From the NCBI GenBank assembly GCA_963575745.1, contig CAUYUJ010015946.1, positions 222,189-283,503 on the forward strand: a stretch of 61,315 bases of DNA, given 5' to 3'. This DNA comes from Prorocentrum cordatum. Lineage: Eukaryota; Sar; Dinophyceae; Prorocentrales; Prorocentraceae. Both the position numbers and the translations under genes were made by a program. The notes beneath the pieces were generated by a model that was given only the letters and a program-made list of their open reading frames with translations, was not told the DNA's origin and searched no databases. How positions within the stretch are numbered: position 1 is the stretch's first letter; each line of letters opens with the position of its first letter. Positions 31,771 to 42,128 of the stretch are shown here, one piece after another.

Positions 31771-31905
31771 TGAAGACATCGGCTTCATGTTCGAAGACCA
31801 TGGATCTTGTTATGAGAACGTTCCCTTGCTCTAAGAGCATGGCGTGGTAGGCCCATATGAATGTCAGAGCGGTCGCCCCCTGCTCACAAGGTGGAGAAGC
31901 ATTGG

Positions 31906-32040
31906 AGGCTCGGGCTGGCACAGGCGTGCCTCGCGGGGTGACGGCGCCGTCGCGCGGCCTTCCGCGCGGCAAGTGGCCAGGGCGCGCCAGGCCTTGCCAA
32001 GTCCCAGCAGGCACCTCTTCCCAGACCCTCCTGCGCCATG
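31906..32040 (+). other. Weak exon-like segment
   Basis: RASRGDGAVARPSARQVA then RARQALPSPS is open after GGCACAG|G, but other frames are equally open. Listed with low weight. Confidence 0.15.
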
Positions 32041-32139
32041 AAACAACACACGACGTGTGGTTGTGCATCCTTTTCGGACCGTAAGGGCCCTCGCACGACT
32101 CGGGATGAAGAAGCGGTCCTGGGGAAAAAGGTAAAGATT

Positions 32140-32420
32140 TTCGGGGGGGGGGGGCGTACACTGCTGGTTTCAAAATACATGCTTTGCGTGCGGACCATGC
32201 AATAAAACATGCAGGGATTTAGTATTGAAAACAACGAGGAGTTCATGCATACATTCATTCATACATTAACCCCATGCATTAAGCATGCTATATGTTAAAT
32301 ATCCTATGTATAAAAAACTGCGCAGGGGCTCTCTGAGCATGACGCCACCGTGCCTGGCCAGGGCCGCGCCTCTGGGCCCCGGGAGGGCGCAGAGCCTCTC
32401 CCGGCCACGGGCCCGCAGAG
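32140..32420. repeat. AT-rich dispersed repeat (copy 2 of 2)
   Basis: CAAAATACATGCT, GCGTGCGGACCATG, TTTAGTATTG and GTATAAAAAAC, then CTGGCCAGGG, as at 17095-17350. Confidence 0.6.
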
Positions 32421-32468
32421 GGCGTGCAGTCACGACGCTGGGGTGAGGACCACTTGGGGCTCCCCCGG

Positions 32469-32679
32469 GGTGAGGACAGCACAACCCACCCCCACCCCCA
32501 CCCAGGGCACCCACCTCCGACCTGGTGGTCCAGGGTGCCCTGGGCTGGGGTGGGGGTGGGTTGTAAGAGCCGCGGGGCCCAAAAACACACCCCGAACCCC
32601 CACCCAGGGCACCCTGGATCACCAGGTCGGAGGTGGGTGCCCTGGGTGGGGGTGGGGGTGGGTTGTGCTGTCCTCAGGG
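32469..32679. mobile_element. Nested long inverted repeat (about 210 bp)
   Basis: TGAGGACAGCACAACCCACC pairs with the inverse ending at 32679. Inside, CAGGGCACCCACCTCCGACC pairs with its inverse, and a second shorter pair (CCAGGGTGCCCTGG) lies in the middle. Confidence 0.88.
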
Positions 32680-32809
32680 GGGGGGGTCTCTTGCCATCCG
32701 GCCGTCCCGCCGGTCCAGGCCCGGGGACCCTCCCGGTTTCGGGCCGAGGCTCGCCACGGCCACGGGCGGCACGTGCGCTCGCCACGAGGCTTTCCCTGCG
32801 GCAGCACGA

Positions 32810-33010
32810 TGGCTGTACAAAGGGGGCCCGTGCCAAGAGAGACCCTGCTTGCCTCCAGGGTGCCCTGGGTTTCCTGGATTTCGAAGGTTTTGCCGTGGAG
32901 AGTGCGACGTTCCCATGCCAAGAGTCAATGGATGTCCTGGGGTCTCAGGATTGGGTTTCTTGTCGAAGGTTTCCTGTGGACTAGCCTCCGCTGTACACGT
33001 CGTGCCACGG
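32810..33010. repeat. Dispersed repeat (GTCCTGGGGTCTCAGGATTGG type)
   Basis: GCCAAGAGAGACCCTGCTTGC, GTCCTGGGGTCTCAGGATTG, TTGTCGAAGGTTTCC. Same order at 36225-36400 and 57470-57640. Confidence 0.65.
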
Positions 33011-33057
33011 CCCAGGATCACATGATGGCTCTGGCCATGCACGCTGGCGGGGTCCAG

Positions 33058-33114
33058 GTGCCTCCTGCGCAGCCCAGCCGCACCACGAGGCGGGGCGAGG
33101 CGACCGGCACACAG
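33058..33114 (+). other. Weak exon-like segment (Pro/Thr-rich)
   Basis: VPPAQPSRTTRRGEATGTQ between GTCCAG|GTG and CACAG|GAG, phase 0. The borders match the style of the stronger exons, but 19 codons are too few to judge. Confidence 0.22.
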
Positions 33115-33267
33115 GAGAGCGCAATAGCTGGCGCAGTGCCCGCGGTGTACAGATTTGACCTGCCCGAGAAGCGTCGCAGCGACGTGGCTGCTGCGTGCTG
33201 TGTGACACGTGCGCTGCTCCTCCTCGTCCCCGAAGAAGACAAAAACGCCAAAAACATAAACTGTTGG

Positions 33268-33400
33268 CGCTCCGCGCAGATTTCTTGGGTCCGCGGGAAC
33301 TCCCGCGCGGCGCCTCGGCGCCGCCCCTGGCGCGCTCTGCGCGCCAGGGAGAAGGATCCAGCGCAGATCCAAGAACTCCGCGCGGAACGCCGAACATTTC
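33268..33400. mobile_element. Foldback family E (copy 2)
   Basis: GCGCTCCGCGCAGATTTCTTGG to its inverse, with GGCGCCTCGGCGCCG at the loop. Confidence 0.75.
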
Positions 33401-33556
33401 TGTTTATGGCGTGTTCTTCTTCGTCTATTACTCAGGAGGGGAATCAACACACAGACACAATGAATCGGCGATTCCCCAGAAAGCATGGGAAGATATGGGA
33501 AGTGTGGTGGGGGAGACCAAGACCCAGAACATATGGGAACACATGGGGAATCTGAT

Positions 33557-33742
33557 TACTCCAGATTTCGTAATAAAAGGGAGGGGGTCTGGACCCTCCA
33601 AGACAAGCCATTTCAGACCCCCCCCCCGTGGGAGAACCCTCCAAAACATCGTCCCCAGACCCCCCAGTCCCTCCAAGATAGCCTGGAAGAGACCCCCCCC
33701 CCGAAATGAGACCCCCCTCCCTTTATTACGAGATCTGGAGTA
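33557..33742. mobile_element. MITE family J (copy 2)
   Basis: TTACTCCAGATTTCGTAATA and inverse; interior identical in most positions to 16523-16704. Confidence 0.88.
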
Positions 33743-33754
33743 TTTGTGTGTACG

Positions 33755-34265
33755 TATGAGGAGGAGGAGGAGGAGGAGGAGGAGGAGGAGGAGGAGGAGG
33801 AGGAGGAGGAGGAGGAGGAGGAGGAGGAGGAGGAGGAGGAGGAGGAGGAGAGGAGAGGAGGAGGATTCTGTGTGTCCCAGCTCCCCTTCATCTACGCCCT
33901 CCGCATCGCTCTCTTGCCGCGCCTCCTCCTCGTGGCCCTCTGCCGTCTCTCCTCCCCCTTTTCTCTCCTGGGTTTTGCGCTCCTGGCCAGCATAAGCATT
34001 TCGGTGCGGACCCGCCCCGGCGGCGGGGGCGCCCCGGGAAGCCCGCGACGGTGTCGAGAGAGAGAGAGAGGGAGAGAATCCTCCGCCTCCTTCTCCGCCT
34101 CCTCTCCTCTCCTCCTCCTCTCCCCTCCTCCTCCTCCTCCTCCTCCTCCTCCTCCTCCTCCTCCTCCTCCTCCCCCTCCTCCTCCCCCCCTCCTCCTCCC
34201 CCTCCTCCCCCTCCTCCCCCTCCTCCCTCCCCCCCCTCCCTCCCCTCCTCCCTCCTCCCTCCGTC
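33755..34265. repeat. GAG tract, open segment, CTC tract
   Basis: GAG repeats 33755-33862 and CTC repeats 34075-34262 flank about 200 bp. That segment reads a hydrophobic peptide on plus (LPFIYALRIALLPRLL) and an acidic one on minus (QESDAEGVDEGELGHTE). The strand is undecided; a hairpin of the two tracts is possible. Confidence 0.6.
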
Positions 34266-34437
34266 AGCATTAGGATATAGACCGATAAGTACAGGCTTAA
34301 AAACTGCAGCCCGTTGGCAGGAACCACGCGCTGCATGCCGCCACGTCTGGACGCTCCCTTGCCATGGCCGAAGCAATCTACCATTCTATCGCTGGCGGCC
34401 TGGCACGCCATGACGAATTCGTTCCGTGTCCAGGCGT

Positions 34438-34790
34438 TCTATGGCCAGCTTCGTTTCCGGTGATCTCCCAGTCGAGATAGACAGGATGTCTCAGGGGCGA
34501 AAACGCGGCGTCGGACAGCGCTGCCGTCCTGCATTTCGGCAATTTTCCCCAGAAGCATCTGATTGTCGCAGCGGGCTAGGACAGCATCGTTCCAGACGCG
34601 ACTGATGAACAAATCGGTACCTTCGGCCACGTTTTGGAGGCAGCGCGCGTGGAAAGCGTCAGACTTTCAATTTTTGTGGTTTGTTAAGCCACAGAGTGTA
34701 CAAAGAGCACTTCAGACCTGACATGACGCACGACTGGAAGATCCACACCTTCTTGATCGTCTTGATTTCCGCGTGCTCTCAGATCTCGCA
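34438..34790 (-). pseudogene. LINE reverse transcriptase relic (C-terminal region)
   Basis: The minus strand reads IKKVWIFQSCVMSGLKC, SLYTLWLNKPQKLK and, after a one-base frameshift at about 34655, DAFHARCLQNVAEGTD, LFISRVWNDAVLARCDNQ, LLGKIAEMQ, VRRRVFAPET. The order (K-x-x-I-x-x-x-C-V-x-S-x-L-x-x-x-L-x-x-L-W-L, then L-x-x-F-H-x-R-C-L-R, I-S-x-V-x-N-x-x-V-L) is characteristic of the region after the RT domain of non-LTR retrotransposons. The catalytic palm motif is not recognisable upstream (34800-35300), where frames are broken. Inactive fragment. Confidence 0.65.
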
Positions 34791-34799
34791 GTCATAGAA

Positions 34800-35400
34800 C
34801 TACTTGTACGCGATGCCGATCCTCCTGCTTCGTGCCGCGCCGCTGCCGTCGTCCGCGTGCCGTGACCCACTCAGGTCGACCATGTGGTCCTGCGGCATTG
34901 CTGCCCCGTCTCGTCGTGCCGTGTGCGTCTCGCACCCCACCGGACAGACCTCGAGCATGCCCTCTGGCCTCGCGCACCCGTTCCGTGAGTTGGTGCGAGT
35001 GCTCTTCGGCGGCTCCGACGACGGGGCCTTTTAGTCGGGGCGCACACGAGCTCACCAACCGGGGCAGAACAGCCAGCGTCCCGGACGCGGGACATCTTGT
35101 TGCTATAGATCCCCTTTCGCTGGGTGGCGAGGTATCCAGGGACGCCGAAACGGATCAAAGCCTGCAGGAGCTGGCGACACGCTGTCAAATGTTTGAGCCC
35201 AGTCAAGGGCGAGGAGGAGTAATTCTTGACGCGTCCAGTATCCCCGCCAGCCCATTCAGCAACGATGCCCAGGCGAGCTGCCCTCATCAGGGAAGTGTGG
35301 AGAATGCAGTGGAACTAGGAAAGAAGAGGGAACCGAGCAGAGGGCAGAGGACGCGGACAGAACGCGTTCGTGGAACACAACTCAGAGCGTTCTCGGGGCT
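34800..35400. other. No intact gene; possible extension of the LINE relic
   Basis: Minus-strand frames such as LQALIRFGVPGYLATQRKG are open and unique but lack recognisable RT motifs. Confidence 0.3.
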
Positions 35401-35404
35401 TCCT

Positions 35405-35670
35405 TGAGTTTCCCGAGGGGTGGAGGAGTGGCGATGAGGGGGGGATTGGGGGTTGGAAGGTGGGTGGGTGGAGGGGGAAGGTGGGATGGAGGGTGGGGTG
35501 GAGGGGGATGCGTGGAGGGGGTTGGAGGCATGGGGGGGGGGTTGGTGGTGGTGGCGGCGTGGAGGGGAGGGTTGAGGTGTGTGTGTGTGTGTGTGCGTGG
35601 ATGGGGGGCGGGGGGCAGGGGGTGGGGGGGGGTCTGGTGGGTGGTGGGCCAGATTCCAGGAGAGAGGGTG
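35405..35670. repeat. GGGTGG / GTGTGT-rich tract
   Basis: Strand-asymmetric G/T-rich run of GGTGGGTGGAGGG and GGAGGGGGATGG words with a short GT repeat at 35577-35593. The open frames are Pro/His-rich artefacts. Confidence 0.8.
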
Positions 35671-35939
35671 GGGTCGACCAAAACACAAACGACACCACAC
35701 CACCCACGACCCTCCATGTTGCGCTACGGCCCATCGGGGGCCGTAGCGTGGACCACGCAAACGCCCACGTTAGATCTCCTAGTATACGCCAAGTCCCGTG
35801 GGCCCGCAGGTGGGGTAGTGTCGTTTGTTTCTCGGGCCCAATAGGGAGAGGGCTTGATACGGAAGTTGGAAGAGGGAGTCCGCCAAGTCGCCTCCGCCCA
35901 GAGGGCTGGTGGGAGTAGCGTCGCGCCACCTAGAGCCGT

Positions 35940-36790
35940 TGAAATTCTCGGGCCCCTCTCGGAACGCTCTTGGCGCACTCTTGGGCGCTCTGGGGGCCGC
36001 CGTCGGGTTCTCTTGGGCGGCTCGTGGGGCTTTCGCGGGCCTTCCCGCAGCCACCTCGAGGCCTCGGACGGCAATCGGACGCGAAACGGCGAGGTCGCGA
36101 GCCACGGTTTTGGGCGGACGTGTGCTGCGTCGTGGTTCTCTTCGGTGCGTGCCGTGGCCACCCGGAGCTGTCCTGGAGCAGTCTTGGGGCCTCTCGGAGC
36201 GTGCTGGCAGCCATCCCAGAACGGAAGCCCATGTCAAGGCACGCCCTTGTTTGCCTCCAGGGTTCCCTGGCTTGCTTGTTTTTCGATGGTTTTGCCATGG
36301 CAAGCGTGGCGTCCAGACAGGAAATCAGTGGACGTCCTGGGGTCTCAGAGTTGGGCTTCTTGTGGAAGGCTTCTCGTGGTCGAGCCCCTACCGTAAGCTG
36401 TCTTGAGCCATTTTGGATGCCATCTTGTGCTCGCCGAGGCCATCTTGGAGCCATCTTGGGCCACATTGGACGCTCCAATCGGTCGCGGGGCGCCGTCCAG
36501 GTCCAGGGGATGGGGCAGTGGGAGGGGTTGTGCCCCTTCCCCCGAAGGGGAGAGAGGGAAGATGAAGAGGAGTCTTGCTAAACCAATCGCGCCCAGAGGG
36601 ATGGTGGATGTCTCTTGAGAGCTTCTTGGAGTCCTCTCGGGGCGTCTTGGGGGCCCCTTGGCGGTCCAGGGGGCCTCTTGGAGCGTCTTGGGTACCTCTG
36701 GATAGCCTCTTGGGTACCTCATGGGTACCTCTTGGGGCCTCCTGGGCGCCTCGACCATCTGTTGGCCATCTTGGAGGAGTTCGATCAAGG
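35940..36790. repeat. Degenerate CTTGGGGCC array with embedded repeats
   Basis: CTTGGGG/CTTGGAG words throughout, a copy of the GTCCTGGGGTCTCAG repeat at 36225-36400 and the third copy of the 1-130 G-rich repeat at 36490-36612. Confidence 0.65.
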
Positions 36791-37024
36791 AGGGGGGGGC
36801 ATCAGACTAGGGGCTCCCCCCAAAAGCCCAAAATGAACCCCTAACCTGCGTACAATTACTGATGTTCACCTTTTTGCCGCGGCCATCGTGGACGCTCCAC
36901 TCGGCCGCGGGGCGCCGCCCAGACCCAGGGGGGAGGGGGCAGGCTGCCCACCCGCCCGCAAGCTGTTTGGCTCCCTCCCGCCCGCCCTCCCAACACATCA
37001 GTAACACCCGAGCCTCAGCATGTT

Positions 37025-37960
37025 CAGCCTCCTCCTCCTCCTCCTCCTCCTCCTCCTCCTCCACCTCCTCCCCCTCCTCCTCCTCCTCCTCCTCCTCCTC
37101 CTCCTCCTCCTCCTCCTCCTCCTCCTCCTCCTCCTCCTCCTCCTCCTCCCTCCTCCTCCTCGATGGTCAGCTACTGGGAACCAATACCGAGCCCATGTGC
37201 GCGACGCTGGGGCGAGGTGCGCCACGCGTGCCAGACGCGCCACGCGCGCCAGGCACCTCTGGGCCCGAGCGTGCCAGACGCGCCTGGTGCGCCAGATTCG
37301 CCTGGTGCCTCCGCTCGCGCCAGGCGTGCCGCATGCTCCAGCCGCGCCAGGTGCGCCACGTTCGGGGCAGGGCAGGTGCAGAGTGCGTCAGGCGGAGGAG
37401 GAGGAGGAGGAGGAGGAGGAGGAGGAGGAGGAGGAGGAGGAGGAGGAGGAGGAGGAAGAGGAGGAGAAGGAGGAGGAGGAGGAGGAGGAGGAGGAGGAGG
37501 AGGGAGGAGGGACACGTCGGCCACCCCCTGCCACGTCGGAGGCCAGTGCCCACCGGTGTGTCCTGTGTGGGTCGGCGCACCGCAGGCCACACGCCACCAC
37601 TTGACAGAGATCGCGGGGCGGCCGCGCGTGATCCAGATTTAGCCGCGAGGTGCATTTTGTACCCGGGGTGGACAGACCTCCTACCCTCCTCCTCCTCCTC
37701 CTCCTCCTCCATTCCCTCCTCCTCCACCTGCTCCTCCTGCTCCTCCTCCTCCTCCACGTCCTCCTCCTCCTCCTCCTCTTCCTCCTCCTCCTCCTCCTCC
37801 TCCTCCCCCTCCGCCATGCCGTGCCCGTGCCAGTACGCGTGCGCGTGCGCGTGCGCGTGCGCGTGCGCGTGCCCCCGCGTGCTGGGCCGCGCCCGCGTGC
37901 CGTGCCGTGCGCGCGCGCGCGCCTTGCACCGCATCGACTGCACGTGAGAGCGACCCTTCG
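37025..37960. repeat. CTC and GAG microsatellites with CGCGCCAGGC words
   Basis: CTC tract 37027-37162, degenerate GTGCCAGACGCGCCAG words 37195-37380, GAG tract 37393-37512, CTC tract 37686-37812, GCGTGC repeats 37835-37875. At 37667-37687 the first 21 bp of MITE family D run straight into the CTC tract. Confidence 0.85.
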
Positions 37961-38010
37961 CCGGAGTGACCTTCGGTCGCGGGCCCGGCGGCCCCCCCCC
38001 CCGATGCGGA

Positions 38011-38171
38011 GGTGGACAGACCTCCTACCCTGACACGTCGATTAAGGAATTGGCCGTGTTCGGTTCGCGAGAGGGCGTCGCGGCCGTCATTTTTGCGGAT
38101 CCAGGTCCGGCGGTTTCGGTCCCAGGCCGTTTCCACTAAGGGGAGGTTTACTAAAGGGAGGTTTGTCCACC
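38011..38171. mobile_element. MITE family D (copy 3, 161 bp)
   Basis: GGTGGACAGACCTCC and GGAGGTTTGTCCACC are inverted with one mismatch. Same length as the copy at 17543. A GAG tract follows at 38410-38455; bases 38460-38611 contain a piece of the 2900-type dispersed repeat. Confidence 0.88.
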
Positions 38172-38611
38172 GCCGACCGATCGCGGGCTGCGGTGCCACA
38201 GTAGCGGACTGCGGTGCTCGGGCCTGGCCCCTTGGCGCCTCCCAGAGGCCGCGCACCGAGAGGTCACGCTCTTGCCCAGGGCCGCTCCTGGGGTGCAGCC
38301 CACCGGCAGCGCTGTCTCGCCGCTCGTGCCCGCGCCGTCGGCGAAGTGCAGCCGCTAGAGCGCACCCCAAGGCTGAGAAATCGCCTAGAACCGACGAAGC
38401 CGTCCGAAGGAGCAGGAGGAGGAGGAGGAGGAGGAGGAGGAGGAGGCGAGGAGGAGGAGGAGCAGAGAAGGTCTCCGCACGCTACCCTTCCCCCTCGCTG
38501 CCTCTCCTTTTTTGGCTGCCTGGGCGGCCCTCGTCGCCACAGCCGACCTCGCCTCGGAGCGCTGGTCCGAAAATGCGCCCCCCCGGAGAGGGCCGTGGAG
38601 CCGCGGTATAT

Positions 38612-38652
38612 CGCTTTGACCGTCGGGTGGGTGTAAGTGCGGTAAGAGCGTT
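38612..38652 (+). repeat. Left terminal inverted repeat
   Basis: CGCTTTGACCGTCGGGTGG, then GTGTAAGTGCGGTAAGAGCGTT. It matches the reverse complement of 52560-52600 except at two positions (C/T and G/C). No other copy was seen in the window. Confidence 0.85.
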
Positions 38653-39130
38653 GTATATCCGATGAAATCGTTTCAACGAAGATGTATGTAGGTTCATGCT
38701 AGTTGACCTCACATATTCAACATATATAATATATCGAACGTCGCATTCATCTATTTAACGTTTTGTTAGATAAGTATATTCAACAACATACCATACATGA
38801 TACTCACATAACCATCCATCTTATTAACTGAGCTATCGGGTACCACTGTCAAGATATAGCGATCCATACACCTCAACATATCCAACTTAGGAACTAAGCC
38901 AGCTAAGTCGATGTGGGCTGTCCGATTCGGTTAACCCGAAATTTGCATAACGTTCTATGTTTTCATGTTTGTTTTTGTTATTGCTATGTTTCGGGAAAAC
39001 AACCAAACAAACGTTTTAACAACTACAACACGGCAGTTTTTCAGGACAAGGCGCCGCAGGTCGACGCGCCGAGCCGCCCTCAGGACGCCTGCGGGGCGCG
39101 GGGGGGAAGGGGGGAGAGGGAGAGGGGGGG
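38653..39130. promoter_or_regulatory. AT-rich left subterminal region with one inward motif
   Basis: A long AT-rich stretch (ATATATCGAACG, CAACATACC words). At 38902-38920 it has GCTAAGTCGATGTGGGCTG, which recurs inverted in the right subterminal region. Such subterminal repeats are typical transposase binding sites; that role here is inferred. Confidence 0.5.
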
Positions 39131-39360
39131 GGATCAACTATTCTTCAAGCTGCCTCCCCTCGGCGGCCATCACCGCCTCCCCTCTCCTCTCCTCGTTGTC
39201 GGCGGCCAGCCCGCCCCCGCTCCCTCCTGCCGCCTTCCCTCCCCGAGCCCGCCTTCCTTCTTCGGCGGCATATCCGCCCCTCCCCCCTGCACCTCTCGAT
39301 CGAAGGGCGGCGCATCCGCCAGCGGCATATCCGCTCTCGCATGCGCTCGTTTTTTCCTTT

Positions 39361-41770
39361 TCACGTGATGGCGAGCACATAGCCATCGTCCTGTAGTCGC
39401 CGATGAGCCGCCCAGGCTGGCGGGATCAGCTCGGCGGGCATCACGGCGACGTCGCCGCGCGGCCGCCACAGGGACGCGCCTGGGCATGGCGCGCGCACCC
39501 ATTCCAGGGTCTCCACCAGCAGGTAGCTGGCGGCGCCAGCCTGCGCGCAGCAATGCACGATGTACGCCTCGCCGTCGCCCAGGAGAAAATCCTGAGGGCA
39601 GCAGCGCCTCGATTTTTTGGGGGGGGCACACGCATGTGCACCCCTAAATACCAAGGTTGGTTGCGCCGTCTGTCCTGGCTGCCGTGCATCTGGCCGTCGA
39701 TCGACGCCTCTCTGCTGGTCCACGTTTCAGCCCTGCGGAGGGGTTCCTCCTCCTCCTCCTCCTCCTCCTCCTCCTCCTCCTCCCGGCGGCAAGCCGCCTC
39801 GGCGGCAAACCGCCTTCCCCTCTCCCAGCCCATCTTCCTCCACAAAGGGCGTGCAAGGTTGCGCCCCGAGTGCCCGAACGTACTGTCCAGCTCAGGCGTG
39901 CGCCACGCTTTGGCGCGGGAGCGCGGCGCCTCCTTCGCTTCCTCCAGGAAGCAGGCGAGCGTCGCCGTCAAGGCCGACAGCTCGAAATTCGCAGGGTTGT
40001 CGATCTCCTGCGACCTGGACCGAAGCAGGTTGTGCTTCCGCTCGAGCGCGAAGGCGTCCAACCAGATGCCGTCCTCCGCAGGCTGGTCGGGGACGTGCCA
40101 CAAATAATGGTGATTCGGCTTGATCAGGGCTGGCCCGTGCGCGGCTTTGTGCAGCGCCAAGGAAATCGAAACGGCCTTGTTCCAGACAGCTATCAAATTC
40201 GGCACGGCGCCGATCCTCAGGACGTAGCCGAACTGCCTGCCACCTAAGCGCTCGAGGACGCGCGCGGGCTGACGCGGTGCATCCACGAACGCGCAGGCCA
40301 GCGTTTGCGTTTCAGCTGCGGCCGCATGTCCATTTGCCCTGCATGTGCAATTCGAGCAACTTCGCCATCGCCTCGAAAGACCGCGCCGCAGCGTTCGCCA
40401 TGCCGCTGGGGCGCAGCTCTGTGTGCACCCAATGACGAATCAAAGGGAACGCGGCCAAGCAACCCGACGCCTTGCCCACGAAGTGCGACGCCTTGCAGGT
40501 CGCTTTCTTCCGAGCCACGCTGAACAGAAACGCTGGCGGTTTCCTGCCGAGTCTGCCGGTCCGCCGCGCCGAGCAGCGATCCCGCCACGTTCCCCACGCG
40601 TCGGGGATGACATCCCTCACCGCCTTGAGGAGCGCAAAGATTTCGACCTGCAGGGTCCCGCCGCTGGCCAGCATGGTATGCATGGGGTCCCTCACGTATG
40701 TGCTCGGCGGCGCCGCCGTCCGCAACGCTTCGCGCGCCGCCAGAGAACGGCCATCCAGAGTGATGCCCATTGCCGCCTCCTTCGGGGGCCGGAACATCAG
40801 AAGGGGAGGGGGGGGGGACGTCAGAAGGGGATCGATGGGCATGTTTTCCTCCCTGGTTCCAGTCTCTCGATGTTCGCTCTGGTTGTCGTGTCCCGCAGCG
40901 ACGCCACAAATCATCATATTGCTGCAAAAACTCGTCTGACGACAGCGGGTCAAAGCGCGACGAGTCAGCGCGCCAGAGAGGCACGATGTAATCATCGTCG
41001 TCGTAGTCTGCAAGAAATTCCGCTTGATCCAGCACAGCGTTCTTGCATTGCAAGCACGGCCTCAGACCTGCAGCGCCCTTGGTGCAGAATGTCTCTTTTC
41101 CAGCCGCCTCGTCTGCAATCAAGTGGTGGAACTTGGCGAAAAAGTGCACGCCGCCGATTGGCGCACCGTGCTCCGACAGACTCTCTGGCCCCACGAACAG
41201 CGCGCGAAGCAATGCCCGCGCCGCGGCCGAGCCGCCGATGCTCTTCTTCACGACGACGCGCAAGGTGCCGATCGGCAGCCGCGCAACCTCCTTCTGCAAG
41301 AAGGATCCGAACTCGAGGAAACTCGCATGCGCCGCGAGCTGATTCCGACGATTAGCTATCTTCAAGGCGTTGCCCACGCCAATGTCGTCGTAGTACAGCA
41401 AAAGCCTCCACGGCCGATCGCGCGACACAGGGAAACGGCGCATCGCTTCCCAAAACATGGAACTCCAGAGAGGGCAGTCCGACAGGAGCCTCGGCATCAG
41501 CCGATGCGGCAGCGCCACGCTCCATCGGAAAGGCGTGCCGATCTTGGGCTGCAGCCGCACTGCGCTGATGAGATCGGCCACGGGCGCCGTCTGCGATCGC
41601 TGCATGGCCCGAGCGCTCACGTCTATAGCATCGCCCGCGTCGTCGCCACGGCCAAGCGCAGTCGCGATTCGCTCGGGCAAGGCCGCGGGCGCGCCGCGCA
41701 GGGCCAGACACTGTTGCAGTCGAGCCCGCTGCTCCACCTGCTTGTCCACCTGCAGGGCGCGCTTCCCCAT
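39361..41770 (-). CDS. Transposase-like protein (frames interrupted)
   Basis: From an ATG at 41770 the first long frame carries LLLYYDDIGVGNALK (residues about 123-137, adjacent Asp 128/129), ASFLEFGSF (149-157), FFAKFHHLIADE (210-221) and a CLQC pair (239-242). The frame then breaks at 40770-40930 and continues in another with MGITLDGRSL and TYVRDPMHTMLASGG. It changes again near 40290 with HYLWHVPDQPAEDGIWLDAF and ALERKH, and a last segment reads LLVETLEWVRAPCPG to DGYVLAIT before the stop at 39361. The order (Asp-rich strand, Cys pair, DxMH box, HYLRH-like box, ALERKH) is one I associate with a very abundant dinoflagellate protein family. It is also broadly like the DDE transposases of KDZ/Plavaka type, a weak inference. 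Breaks may be introns (one contains hairpins and a GAG tract at 39745-39815), or frameshifts (a run of ten G at 40810). Confidence 0.55.
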
Positions 41771-41879
41771 TGCGCCGACGCCCGCGCGCGGGAGGGGCGG
41801 GGGCGGGGGGCAGCGCGAGGCCCAGTGCGGTTGAGAAAAACGAATTGCAGCCAGAGGGGCGGAAGTGGAGGCGGGAATG

Positions 41880-41965
41880 GATCGCGGGGCGGAGTAGCCG
41901 CCGAAGGGCATGGCGGCGTAGCCGCCTGAAGGGTCGGGAGGGGCGGCGTAGCCGCCTGAAGGGCG
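41880..41965. repeat. Three GGCGG-loop-CCGCC hairpins
   Basis: GGCGGAGTAGCCGCC and two GGCGGCGTAGCCGCC, separated by GAAGGGCAT or GAAGGGTCGGG. They lie just upstream of the transposase-like gene, where the frame would read GGYAA repeats, so they are treated as non-coding. Confidence 0.75.
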
Positions 41966-42128
41966 AAGTGAGCGTAGCAACGGAGCTTGCAAGGGAGATT
42001 TCTTTTTCTCGCACGCAGCCGTTTAGAGCCAAGCTCGGGTTTCAAGCTCGGAGACGGGCGCGGCTGGCGGCTCTTAGTGCGGGTGCGCGTGCTGCCTCCA
42101 ACTCCTCATCCCCCTCCTCCTCCTCTCC

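Noticed and set aside
33868-34060. A membrane protein suggested by a hydrophobic plus-strand frame
   Set aside because: The opposite strand is equally open and acidic, the segment is bounded by GAG and CTC tracts, and no start or splice site fits.
35577-35593. Short GT repeat as a promoter or Z-DNA switch
   Set aside because: It lies in a generally GT-rich artefact region with no nearby supported gene.
41771-41992. Upstream extension of the transposase-like protein
   Set aside because: The extra residues (GGYAAPP repeats) are a direct read-through of GGCGG-CCGCC hairpins, so the ATG at 41770 is preferred.
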